A stretch of 64,000 nt of DNA from Hydrogenophaga sp. (GTDB lineage: Bacteria; Pseudomonadota; Gammaproteobacteria; Burkholderiales; Burkholderiaceae_C): the NCBI GenBank assembly GCA_011391495.1, contig JAABQK010000001.1, positions 359,559 through 423,558 on the forward strand, written 5' to 3'. This document shows, in pieces, positions 35,854-43,938 of the stretch. How positions within the stretch are numbered: position 1 is the stretch's first letter; every line of letters starts with the position of its first letter. The translations under genes and the position numbers were made by a program. Under the pieces are notes generated by a model that was not told the origin of the DNA, ran no database searches, and was given only the letters and a program-made list of their open reading frames with translations.

Positions 35854-36258
35854 TCAGGCGAAAAGAATCGCGATGTTCACCGCCAGCGCCAGCACCCAGG
35901 TCAGGCTGCGCGCGGAGGCCAGATCGGCCACGTACAGCAGGATGTAGACCAGCCGCAGCACGACGAAGATGAAGGCCAGCACGTCCAACCGGGTCTGGTT
36001 GGCACCCAGCTGGTGAGCAATGATGACCGCACCCATGAAAAACGGCAGCGCCTCGAAACTGTTGGCCTGCGCCGCATTGGCCCGCGCGCGCCAGTCGCTC
36101 TGGCGCGACAGCCAGGCACGCGGGTTGTGGTTGTCGTAACCGCCCTCGCGGCGGGGCTTCGCGAACATGCCCCACTTGGCGAGCCCCGCGCACACGATAG
36201 GCAGCAGCGCCACCACAAGAACGGCCCAGTAGGCCACGGTCAGTCCTGCCAGTTTCAT
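35854..36258 (-). CDS. MAPEG-family membrane protein
   Basis: The 134-residue protein has four hydrophobic helices and the MAPEG-family blocks RANAAQANSFEALPFFMGAVIIAHQLGA and RLVYILLYVADLASARSLTWVLA. Eukaryotic members are glutathione transferases and eicosanoid enzymes; bacterial members mostly have no proven substrate. The start MKLAGLTVAYWAV gives the compact family length; an upstream in-frame extension is not convincing. It lies 35 bases downstream of recR on the minus strand and could be co-transcribed. Confidence 0.85.
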   Translation of the reverse strand: MKLAGLTVAYWAVLVVALLPIVCAGLAKWGMFAKPRREGGYDNHNPRAWLSRQSDWRARANAAQANSFEALPFFMGAVIIAHQLGANQTRLDVLAFIFVVLRLVYILLYVADLASARSLTWVLALAVNIAILFA

Positions 36259-36292
36259 GAAAATCGTCCGGTAAAGGGGGTGGGCACCGCGC

Positions 36293-36898
36293 TCAGCGCC
36301 GGTCCACCAAGGCATGGGCGATGGTGCCCAGATCCACATACTCCAGCTCGCTCCCGACCGGCACGCCGCGCGCCAGCCGCGTCACGCTGACACCGCGCGA
36401 TTTCAGGCCCTGCGAAATCACATGCGCGGTGGTTTCGCCTTCCGCTGTGAAGTTGGTCGCGAGGATGACTTCACGCACCTCGCGCTCGCCATCCACCCGC
36501 CTGTCGACACGGTCAAAGAGCTTCTCCAGTCCGATGTCACGCGGCCCCACACCGTCAAGCGGACTGAGCTTGCCCATCAGCACGAAGTACAGCCCCCTGT
36601 AGGCACCGGTGCGCTCCAGCGCCGACTGGTCGGCCGGGTTCTCCACCACACACAGCTGGCTGCGGTCCCGCCGCGCATCGCGGCAGGTCGGGCAGACATC
36701 GTCTTCGGTGAAGGTGTGGCAGAGGCTGCAGTGCTTCACCTGCGCCACGGCGTGTTGCAGCGCCTGCGCCAGCTTCAGAGCGCCTTCGCGGTCGTGCTGC
36801 AGCAGATGGAACGCCATGCGCTGTGCGGACTTCACACCCACCCCCGGCAGGCGCCGCAACGCCTGCACCAGCAGTTCCAGGGAGTGGGTTTCAGCCAT
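36293..36898 (-). CDS. recR: Recombination mediator RecR
   Basis: RecR works with RecO (and RecF) to load RecA on SSB-coated single-stranded DNA. The 201-residue product has the helix-hairpin-helix [20 protein letters not shown], the four-Cys zinc finger ([16 protein letters not shown]), and the Toprim domain with [15 protein letters not shown] and [25 protein letters not shown]. The start at [14 protein letters not shown] fits the family length; the open frame extends 12 codons further. It is downstream of ybaB and dnaX on the same strand, the usual bacterial order dnaX-ybaB-recR. Confidence 0.96.
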   Translation of the reverse strand: MAETHSLELLVQALRRLPGVGVKSAQRMAFHLLQHDREGALKLAQALQHAVAQVKHCSLCHTFTEDDVCPTCRDARRDRSQLCVVENPADQSALERTGAYRGLYFVLMGKLSPLDGVGPRDIGLEKLFDRVDRRVDGEREVREVILATNFTAEGETTAHVISQGLKSRGVSVTRLARGVPVGSELEYVDLGTIAHALVDRR

Positions 36899-37065
36899 GA
36901 GGGGTTTTGTGAGAGCGTCAGCCACGCAGCGCAACGCGGCTGCGTGAGCGGGTCTGGGCCATGCGGCGGGTGTCAGGCCACCGGAATGGACTTCAGGTCC
37001 ATGAGGATGGCCTGAACGGGACCCGCAACGCCGCCATGGTCCAGATCAGTTGCGATCAGAAAAAA

Positions 37066-37398
37066 TCAGAAGGGGAATTTCATGCCGCCGGGAAGGCCTG
37101 GCATGCCGGCTGTGAGCTTGCCCATCTTCTCGTTGGACGTCTCTTCGGCCTTGCGCACCGCGGCATTGAAAGCCGCAGCCACCAGGTCTTCCAGCATGTC
37201 CTTGTCGTCAGCCAGCAGGCTGGGGTCGATGGTGACACGCTTGACGTCGTGCTTGCAGGTCATGAGGACCTTGACCAGCCCGGCACCGGACTCGCCCGTG
37301 ACTTCGACGAAAGCGAGCTCGTCCTGGGCCTTTTTCAGGTTGTCCTGCATGGCCTGTGCCTGCTTCATGAGGCCGGCGAGTTGTCCTTTGTTGAACAT
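37066..37398 (-). CDS. ybaB: YbaB/EbfC nucleoid-associated protein
   Basis: The 110-residue dimeric DNA-binding protein has the family blocks [52 protein letters not shown] and a Met/Gly-rich tail. Start [10 protein letters not shown] matches E. coli YbaB in length (109). It lies between dnaX and recR on the minus strand, 40 bases after dnaX, so the three are probably one operon. The C-terminal [13 protein letters not shown] is typical. Confidence 0.95.
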   Translation of the reverse strand: MFNKGQLAGLMKQAQAMQDNLKKAQDELAFVEVTGESGAGLVKVLMTCKHDVKRVTIDPSLLADDKDMLEDLVAAAFNAAVRKAEETSNEKMGKLTAGMPGLPGGMKFPF

Positions 37399-37438
37399 GG
37401 TCTTCCTTGTGGATGTTGGGAATGGAATGCGTGTGGTT

Positions 37439-39367
37439 TCAGGCGGTTGCCTTGAGCGACCCGGGCACGATTTTGCCGCCAAAGTCGCGCATCATCGCCT
37501 GAACGAAAGGGTCGGCCAGGATCTGGGCTTCGGCTTCGCGCTGGCGACGGGCATTCTCGGCGGCCACACGCAAGGCGGGAGAGTCCGACACCCTGCCGAT
37601 CTCCACCGTCAGCCGCACCTCGTGGCCCAGCGTCAGGAGGGCCGCTGCGAGCCGCTCGCGCGTGTTGCCCTGGTTGAGCGACTCCCGTTCTGCGCGCAGC
37701 AGCCACTGGCCAGGATCGCGCGCCACCAGCTGCGATTGCAGAGCCAGCTCGCGCACCAGGGCAGTGACCGCTTCGGCGCGCAGGAGCTGCATCACGGCAT
37801 CGAACCAGAAATCACCTTCGGCACTGCGCACGGGCTCCGCCACAGCCGCCGCCTCACCCGGCTCGCGCGGGCGATCGAGTCGGGACGATGGTCCGGGATC
37901 GCGCACCGGTATCTCAACCACCCGGCGCGAGGTCTGCACGCCCTCATCGATCGGCAGCTCTTCGGGCTCGTCCACCCAGGGCGGTCCGTCCGGTTCGGGG
38001 CTTTCCGCTGGCAGCGTTGCGGTCTGGGGCGCCTTCACCTGCGCAATGGGAATGGGCCGCACCGGCGCTAGCGCCGGTTCAGGCCGCACGACCGAGGTCG
38101 CAGCGACTGGCGCGGGAGGCGCCGCAGGCCGGGCTGCGTGCACAGCCGGGCCCGCCACCAGCGCTGACGGCCGTGCTGGGTCTGCCCCCGATGGCACCAC
38201 CTGGGCCTCAGCCCCGGTTTTCAGTGTTTTTTTTTCAGCCGCGGCGCCGGTCGCCCTGGTTGCCGGCTTGAAGGCCAGCAAGCGCAGCAGCACCATGGTC
38301 AGCGCCGCGTATTCGTCGGGCGCCAGGCCCAGCTCGGCACGGCCATGCAGACACAGGCTGTACAGCAACTGGGTCTCATCGGCTGGCAGGCTTTGTGCCA
38401 GCCGGGCAATTTCCTCTGCATCCGGGTCATCGATGTCCTGCGCATTCGCCCGCGCCGGCACGGCCTGCAACACGGCCATGCGCTGCAACACGCCAGTCAT
38501 TTCCTCGAGGGTGGAGGCCGCGTTCAGACCGTTGATGCGCAGGCTGTCGATGGTGTCCAGCACCGTAGCACCGTCGGCCCGTGCCAGCGCGTCGATCAGT
38601 CGCAGCACGTAGGACCGGTCCACCGCACCCAGCATCTGGCGCACCGTGGCCTCATCCAGCCGCCCGCCACCGAAGGCAATGGCCTGGTCGGTCAGCGAGA
38701 GCGCATCGCGCATGGAACCGCGCGCTGCGCGCGAGATCAGGCGCAGCGCCTGGTGATCGGCCGGCACGTCCTCCGACTGCAGCACCTGCTGCAGGTGCTC
38801 CAGCACGGTCTCGGGTGCCATGGGGCGCAAGTTGAACTGCAGGCAGCGCGAGAGCACCGTCACCGGCACCTTTTGCGGGTCGGTCGTGGCCAGCACGAAT
38901 TTGAGGTACTCGGGCGGCTCTTCCAGCGTCTTCAACATGGCATTGAAGGCCGTGTTGGTCAGCATGTGTACCTCGTCGATCATGAAGACCTTGAAGCGGC
39001 CCTGCACCGGCTTGTAGACGGCCTGTTCCAGCAGCGCCTGCACCTCGTCCACGCCGCGGTTGGAGGCTGCGTCGAGCTCGGTGTAGTCGACGAAGCGGCC
39101 GCTGTCGATGTCGGTACAGGCCTGGCAAACGCCACACGGTTCGGCGGTGATGCCGCCCTGCCCGTCGGCACCGAGGCAGTTGAGCGACTTGGCCAGGATG
39201 CGCGACACCGTCGTCTTGCCGACACCGCGCGTGCCGGTGAACAGGTAGGCGTGGTGCAGCCGCTGGGTGGTCAGTGCATTGGACAGCGCCTGGACCACGT
39301 GCTCCTGCCCCACCATTTCGCTGAAATTGCGCGGGCGGTACTTGCGGGCCAGGACGACATAGGACAT
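37439..39367 (-). CDS. dnaX: DNA polymerase III subunits gamma and tau
   Basis: DnaX is the clamp-loader ATPase; tau also links polymerase cores and helicase. The full frame gives 642 residues (tau). The AAA+ part has Walker [10 protein letters not shown], the zinc module CGVCQAC, Walker B-type [14 protein letters not shown] and the [16 protein letters not shown] sensor, through to about residue 375. A Pro/Ala-rich linker and a tau-specific C-terminal domain follow. At codons 378-381 a run of nine A (GAA AAA AAA ACA) lies at the domain III boundary and would allow a shortened gamma form. The start is the ATG of [12 protein letters not shown]. It heads the dnaX-ybaB-recR operon. Confidence 0.97.
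   Translation of the reverse strand: MSYVVLARKYRPRNFSEMVGQEHVVQALSNALTTQRLHHAYLFTGTRGVGKTTVSRILAKSLNCLGADGQGGITAEPCGVCQACTDIDSGRFVDYTELDAASNRGVDEVQALLEQAVYKPVQGRFKVFMIDEVHMLTNTAFNAMLKTLEEPPEYLKFVLATTDPQKVPVTVLSRCLQFNLRPMAPETVLEHLQQVLQSEDVPADHQALRLISRAARGSMRDALSLTDQAIAFGGGRLDEATVRQMLGAVDRSYVLRLIDALARADGATVLDTIDSLRINGLNAASTLEEMTGVLQRMAVLQAVPARANAQDIDDPDAEEIARLAQSLPADETQLLYSLCLHGRAELGLAPDEYAALTMVLLRLLAFKPATRATGAAAEKKTLKTGAEAQVVPSGADPARPSALVAGPAVHAARPAAPPAPVAATSVVRPEPALAPVRPIPIAQVKAPQTATLPAESPEPDGPPWVDEPEELPIDEGVQTSRRVVEIPVRDPGPSSRLDRPREPGEAAAVAEPVRSAEGDFWFDAVMQLLRAEAVTALVRELALQSQLVARDPGQWLLRAERESLNQGNTRERLAAALLTLGHEVRLTVEIGRVSDSPALRVAAENARRQREAEAQILADPFVQAMMRDFGGKIVPGSLKATA
38227..38236 (-). promoter_or_regulatory. 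A9 slippage/frameshift site inside dnaX
   Basis: On the coding strand nine consecutive A follow G (codons GAA AAA AAA A). A -1 shift (or an inserted A) adds NTERG-type residues and stops six codons later at TGA (about 386 residues). A +1 shift (or loss of one A) stops after one codon (about 381 residues). A short stem (ACC-GGG paired with CCC-GGT around 38199-38218) lies eight bases downstream. An A9 run in dnaX produces gamma by transcript slippage in Thermus thermophilus, and E. coli uses a shorter A run with -1 frameshifting. Confidence 0.8.
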
Positions 39368-39425
39368 GGCTTTGATTCTAAGCGGCGGCCCTGACCCGGC
39401 AGACCCGGGCCGCATCGCCTACAAT

Positions 39426-39530
39426 CGACCCCGACGGGCCTTCCCGCATGGTGAAGCGGCCAACCGGGTCAGGTGGGGAACCAAGCAGCCCTAACTGTGG
39501 AGTCAGTGCCGGGGTCAAGGCTCGTCACCT
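39426..39530 (+). ncRNA. ffs: Signal recognition particle 4.5S RNA (small bacterial type)
   Basis: The conserved apical domain is present: CCGGGTCAGGTGGGGAACC followed by AAGCAGCCCTAAC, the Ffh-binding loop with its symmetric internal loop. Flanking arms GACCCCG (39427-39433) and CGGGGTC (39510-39516) pair to close the RNA, giving about 90-100 bases. A TACAAT -10 box is at 39420-39425, so the exact 5' end is probably a few bases inside the left arm. The 3' end runs into T-rich sequence (CTTATTTGTTCT) that overlaps the stop of the convergent ftsH-type gene. The RNA, with Ffh, targets nascent membrane proteins to the Sec translocon. Confidence 0.92.
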
Positions 39531-41359
39531 TATTTGTTCTCTGGTGCTCCGATCAGCCTGCGCAGGGCTTCTTCGTCCAGTGTCTCGTGCACCAGCAGCT
39601 CACGCGCACAGCGTTCGAGCAACTCCCTGTTTGCATCCAGAAGGGCCGTCGACCGGTCGAACGCACCCATGACGATGCTGCGCACGGCCGCATCGATGTG
39701 TTGCTGCGTGTCCGGGCTGGGTTGCCATCCGCCCTGCACCAGCCCTGGCACATCCAGAAACGGCTGGCGCTGGGCCTCGTAGGTGACGTAGCCCAGCTCT
39801 TCGACCATGCCGTAGCGGGTGACCATGTCGCGTGCGATGTCGGTCACCTTCGCCAGATCGTCGGCAGCGCCGGTGGACAGCTGGCCAAACACCAGTTTCT
39901 CGGCCGCGCGTCCGCCCAGCAGCACCATGATCTTGTGCTCGAGCTCCTCGCGGGTCATCAGGAAGCGGTCTTCGGTGGGCCGCTGGATCGTGTAGCCGAG
40001 GGCACCTATGCCGCGCGGAATGATGGACACCTTGTGAACGGTGTCGGTACCCGGCAGGTTCATCGCCACCAGCACATGCCCCATCTCGTGGTAGGCCACC
40101 ACCTCGCGCTCGCGCGGGTTGAGCACACGGTTCTTTTTCTCCAGTCCGGCCACGATGCGTTCCACCGCCACGGTGAAGTCCACCAGTTCGACGTCCTGCG
40201 CCCCGCGCCGCGTCGCAGCCAGCGCGGCTTCGTTGCACAGGTTGGCCAGGTCCGCTCCCGAAAAACCGGTGGTGAGCTGCGCCACCTGCTCCAGATCGAC
40301 CCGGGGCGAGAGCCGGATCTTCCGCACATGCACATTCAGGATCTGAACCCGGCCGAGCTTGTCGGGCCGATCCACCAGCACCTGGCGGTCAAAACGGCCG
40401 GCCCGAAGCAAGGCTGGGTCCAGCACCTCGGGGCGGTTGGTCGCGGCCAGCAGCACCAGACCCGACGAGCTGTCAAAGCCGTCGAGCTCGGCCAGCAGCT
40501 GGTTGAGGGTCTGCTCGCGCTCGTCATGGCCGCCAATGGGCGAGGCCGCGCCCCGCGCACGGCCCAAAGCATCGAGCTCGTCGATGAAGATGATCGCCGG
40601 GGCCTTGGCGCGTGCTTGTTCGAACAGGTCGCGCACCCGAGCCGCCCCCACGCCCACGAACATCTCGACAAACTCGCTGCCCGAGATGCTGAAAAACGGC
40701 ACGCCGGCCTCGCCGGCCACCGCCTTGGCCAGCAGGGTCTTGCCGGTCCCGGGTGGCCCGACCAGCAGCACGCCCCGCGGCAGTCGTCCACCCAGCCGGC
40801 CACGTTCCTGCGGATCCTTCAGAAAGGCCACGATTTCCTGCAGTTCGGCCTTGGCCTCGTCCACGCCGGCCACATCGGCGAAGGTGACCCCCGTGTCCCT
40901 CTCCACATAGACCTTGACGTGGCTTTTGCCGATGCTCATGAAGCTGCCCATGCCGCCGCCCTGCTTGTCGAGCACGCGCCGGATCAGGAAAAACCACAGG
41001 CCGAAGAACACCAGCGCGGGCACCACCCAGGACAGCAGATCACGCAGCAGCGTGCTCTCGACCACGCGGGTAAACGGCACGTCGTATTTCGACAGCCGCT
41101 CGGCCAGGTCGGGCTCGACCCGGTTGGCCACGATCACGGTCTTGCCTCCCGCGTCGGGTGTTTTCAGCCGACCGGTGATGGTGGTTTCGCCCACCGTGAC
41201 CTCGGCCACGCGGCCCTCGGACAAGGCCTGCTCGAACTGGCTGTAGGGCACCGCTTCGACCGTCCGGGAAGCCTGCCAGACCGACTGGATCCACACCAGC
41301 GCCAGCATCGCCAGCAGCCAGTAGCCCACGTTCCATTGCATCTTTGGATTGGATGGCAT
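39530..41359 (-). CDS. ftsH: FtsH-type ATP-dependent zinc metalloprotease (probable second copy)
   Basis: The membrane-anchored AAA+ protease of 609 residues has two N-terminal transmembrane helices (about 11-28 and 106-127) flanking a periplasmic domain. Walker A GPPGTGKT is at 201-208, Walker [11 protein letters not shown] near 257, and the second region of homology runs to [14 protein letters not shown]. The zinc site is HEMGH at 424-428 (HExxH) with a downstream Asp ligand in [20 protein letters not shown]. The canonical housekeeping FtsH usually reads HEAGH and sits beside rlmE; neither holds here. By recall the [26 protein letters not shown] form resembles FtsH2 copies found in heat-resistance islands. 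It is convergent with ffs. Confidence 0.88.
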   Translation of the reverse strand: MPSNPKMQWNVGYWLLAMLALVWIQSVWQASRTVEAVPYSQFEQALSEGRVAEVTVGETTITGRLKTPDAGGKTVIVANRVEPDLAERLSKYDVPFTRVVESTLLRDLLSWVVPALVFFGLWFFLIRRVLDKQGGGMGSFMSIGKSHVKVYVERDTGVTFADVAGVDEAKAELQEIVAFLKDPQERGRLGGRLPRGVLLVGPPGTGKTLLAKAVAGEAGVPFFSISGSEFVEMFVGVGAARVRDLFEQARAKAPAIIFIDELDALGRARGAASPIGGHDEREQTLNQLLAELDGFDSSSGLVLLAATNRPEVLDPALLRAGRFDRQVLVDRPDKLGRVQILNVHVRKIRLSPRVDLEQVAQLTTGFSGADLANLCNEAALAATRRGAQDVELVDFTVAVERIVAGLEKKNRVLNPREREVVAYHEMGHVLVAMNLPGTDTVHKVSIIPRGIGALGYTIQRPTEDRFLMTREELEHKIMVLLGGRAAEKLVFGQLSTGAADDLAKVTDIARDMVTRYGMVEELGYVTYEAQRQPFLDVPGLVQGGWQPSPDTQQHIDAAVRSIVMGAFDRSTALLDANRELLERCARELLVHETLDEEALRRLIGAPENK

Positions 41360-41501
41360 GCGGTGGCGCTCCTGGCTCGTGGTCGGACGAAGGACGGTGG
41401 CACGCCAGCGCGAACATCGCTGCTGACGCCCTCTCGCACCATCTTATCGGCTCTGCCATGCGGCCGCGCCGCGCCGGCCTGCAGGCGCGCTGTCTCGGGC
41501 G

Positions 41502-42494
41502 TCAGAAGGCGTCGATCTTCAGCTTCTGACGCAGGACCACGTTTTTCCAGCCGTCATGGTCCTGCTGCAGAAACCGCTCCAGCTGGGCCGGACTGCCCGT
41601 GGCCGGTTCGAGGGCGTCCTTTGCCAGCCGCTCCTTCACATCCGGCAGGGTCACCACCAATGCCAGTGCAGCATTGATCTGCTCGATCACCGCCCGGGGG
41701 GTGGCCCGCGGCGCCATGAGTGCAAAGTAGTTCAGCACATTGAAGTCCGGCAGACCGGCTTCCAACATGCTCGGCACTTGCGGCAGCGCGGGCGAGCGGG
41801 CTTTGCTGGTGACCGCCAGCGCCTTGAGCCGGCCATCGCGCACATACGGCGCCAGCGCGGGGATGGTGCCGGTCAGCAGGTGGATCTCACCCGACAGGGC
41901 GTCGATGGTGGCGGGTGCAATGCCGCGGTAGGGGATGTGCGTGATGTAGATACCGGTGCGTGCCTTGAGCGACTCCAGCACCAGATGGTTGATGCCACCC
42001 ACCCCCGCCGAGCCGTAGTTCAGCATGCCAGGACGCTGTCGCGCCAGGGCCACGAGCTCCTGCAGCGTGTTGGCGGGCAGCTGCGGGTTGGCCGCCCAGA
42101 CCAGCGGACCCTGGGCGATCATGCCGACGGCGGCGAACTGGCCCAACGGGTCGTAGCCGGCTCCCGGCAGGGCCGCTGCCACGGTGGTGAATGGCGCAGC
42201 CGCCAGCAGCAAGGTGTGGCCATCGGGCGCGCTCTGCGCCACCGCCTGGGCACCCAGGGCGCCGGAAGCGCCGACCCGGTTCTCCACCACCACCGTCGCC
42301 TTGAGCAGCTCGGCCAGCTTCGTCGCCACGAGGCGTCCCATGGCATCGGTACCCGCGCCGGGCGCAAAGGGCACGATGATCTTGATGGGTCGTTCCGGAT
42401 AGCTGGCCGCCCAGCTGGGCACGGCGGCGAGGCCGATCGCACCGGTGGCGATGTGATGGAGGAAGGTGCGGCGTTCGATGGACGGGAAAGGCAT
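41502..42494 (-). CDS. Tripartite tricarboxylate transporter (Bug family) substrate-binding protein
   Basis: The 330-residue periplasmic protein has a signal peptide (RRTFLHHIATGAIGLAAVPSWA) and Bug-family blocks YPERPIKIIVPFAPGAGTDAMGRLVATKLAELL, VVENRVGASGALGAQAVAQSAPDGHTLLLAA, NYGSAGVGGINHL and HIPYRGIAPATIDALSGEIHLL. Bug proteins bind carboxylates or amide-like ligands and are greatly expanded in betaproteobacteria. No tctA/tctB permease genes are adjacent; orphan copies are the rule. The start MPFPSIERRTFL has GGAG 13 bases upstream. It is separated from the upstream flavoprotein gene by about 80 bases on the same strand. Confidence 0.9.
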   Translation of the reverse strand: MPFPSIERRTFLHHIATGAIGLAAVPSWAASYPERPIKIIVPFAPGAGTDAMGRLVATKLAELLKATVVVENRVGASGALGAQAVAQSAPDGHTLLLAAAPFTTVAAALPGAGYDPLGQFAAVGMIAQGPLVWAANPQLPANTLQELVALARQRPGMLNYGSAGVGGINHLVLESLKARTGIYITHIPYRGIAPATIDALSGEIHLLTGTIPALAPYVRDGRLKALAVTSKARSPALPQVPSMLEAGLPDFNVLNYFALMAPRATPRAVIEQINAALALVVTLPDVKERLAKDALEPATGSPAQLERFLQQDHDGWKNVVLRQKLKIDAF

Positions 42495-42576
42495 GTAGTT
42501 GATCTCCTGATGCAGACCCCGGGTCTGGTGACTCCCGAGACTACGCTGGCGGTGTGAAGGCGCCATGACAGCGGCC

Positions 42577-43938
42577 TCAACCGCCGCGCAGCCACCCCGC
42601 AGCGCCCTGCCCGGCCGCCACGCCACTGGCCAGGCAGGCGGTGAGCAGGTAGCCCCCGGTAGGCGCCTCCCAGTCGAGCATTTCGCCCGCGCAAAAAAGG
42701 CCAGGCCGATGTTTCACCATCAGGTGTTCGTCCAGTGCCTCAAACGGCACGCCGCCCGCGGTGCTGATGGCCTCATCGATCGGCCGCGCCGCCACCACGC
42801 TGACGGGCAAGGCCTTGATGGCAGCGGCCAAGCGGGCAGCGTCGTGCAGCGTTGCCTTGTCCAGCAGCTCGTTCAGCAGGGCCAGCTTGATCCCGTCCAG
42901 CCCGAGCCGGCTCTTGAGGTGCGCCGACAGGCTGCGCGAGCCGCGCGGGTGGGCCACCTGGGCCAGCACGTGTTCCGCACTGCGGTCGGGCAACAGGTCG
43001 AGCGTGAACGTGGCCTGGCCCGCTGCGGCGATCTGGTCACGCAGCAGGCTGGAGACGGCGTAGATCAGGCTGCCTTCGACACCGGTGGCGGTCGCCACGA
43101 ATTCCCCTTTGCGGCAGAAGTTGCGCCCCTGGCTGTCGCTGAAGTCGATCGCGACCGACTTGAACGGCTGGCCCGCGAAACGGCTGCTGAAATGCGGGCT
43201 CCAGCCTGCCGTGATGCCGTGGACCGGCGAGCCTGCCACGTCAAAGCCGCAATTGCTGGCCTGCAACGGCGCCACACGGATGCCGGCATCCTCCAGCCAT
43301 GGGACCCATGCGCCGTCGGAACCCAGGCGCGCCCAGCTCGCGCCGCCCAGGGCCAGCACGGTAGCACGCGCGTGCACTGTCAGCGTGCCGTGCGGTGTGC
43401 CGAAGCGCAAGGCGGCACGTGCTGCGCCGGTCACAGGACCGTCTTGCCAACCCTGCCAGCGGTGACGCATGTGAAACACCACCGGTGGCCTGCCGCCGTC
43501 GGAATGGCGCAGGCGCTGCAGCCAGGCGCGGAGCAGCGGCGCGGCTTTCATGTCGGTTGGAAACACACGCTGCGAGGTGCCTACAAAGGTGTCGATCCCC
43601 AGGCCTGCGGCCCAGTCGCGCACCGCCTGCGGGCCAAAAGCCTGCAGCAGCGGGCGCAGGACGTCGGCCCGCGCGCCGTAACGTCCCATGAAAGCTCCCA
43701 GCGGCTCGGCGTGGGTCAGGTTCATGCCGCCTTTTCCCGCCAGAAGGAACTTGCGCCCCACCGAGGGCATGGCATCGAACAGGTGCACCTGCAGGCCCGA
43801 GCGACGCATCACCTCGGCGGCCATCAGACCGGCCGGCCCACCGCCGATGACGGCCACATCGATCGTCATGTTGCTGGGTCCGGGTCCGCCCATACCCGCG
43901 CCGGGCTGGAAAAAGGATGGATGCTCTGAATGGGTCAT
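42577..43938 (-). CDS. TIGR03862/BaiN-like NAD(P)/FAD-dependent flavoprotein
   Basis: The 453-residue flavoprotein has the FAD Rossmann motif DVAVIGGGPAGLMAAE (about 27-42), the GRKFLLAGKGGMNLTH block, VLALGGASWARLGSDG and the C-terminal AGEMLDWEAPTGGYLLTACLASG. Similar HI0933/YhiN/BaiN-type proteins are of uncertain function; BaiN is linked to bile-acid reduction in clostridia but that role should not be extended here. The start overlaps the addA stop by four bases (ATGA), so it is translationally coupled to addB-addA. An internal ATG (MTIDVAVIGGG) would remove the 24-residue N-terminal tail. Confidence 0.87.
   Translation of the reverse strand: MTHSEHPSFFQPGAGMGGPGPSNMTIDVAVIGGGPAGLMAAEVMRRSGLQVHLFDAMPSVGRKFLLAGKGGMNLTHAEPLGAFMGRYGARADVLRPLLQAFGPQAVRDWAAGLGIDTFVGTSQRVFPTDMKAAPLLRAWLQRLRHSDGGRPPVVFHMRHRWQGWQDGPVTGAARAALRFGTPHGTLTVHARATVLALGGASWARLGSDGAWVPWLEDAGIRVAPLQASNCGFDVAGSPVHGITAGWSPHFSSRFAGQPFKSVAIDFSDSQGRNFCRKGEFVATATGVEGSLIYAVSSLLRDQIAAAGQATFTLDLLPDRSAEHVLAQVAHPRGSRSLSAHLKSRLGLDGIKLALLNELLDKATLHDAARLAAAIKALPVSVVAARPIDEAISTAGGVPFEALDEHLMVKHRPGLFCAGEMLDWEAPTGGYLLTACLASGVAAGQGAAGWLRGG

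Noticed and set aside
38227..38235. A9/T9 run in dnaX as a sequencing error
   Set aside because: The tau frame continues without break into the proper C-terminal domain and the run sits at the known gamma boundary, so it reads as functional.
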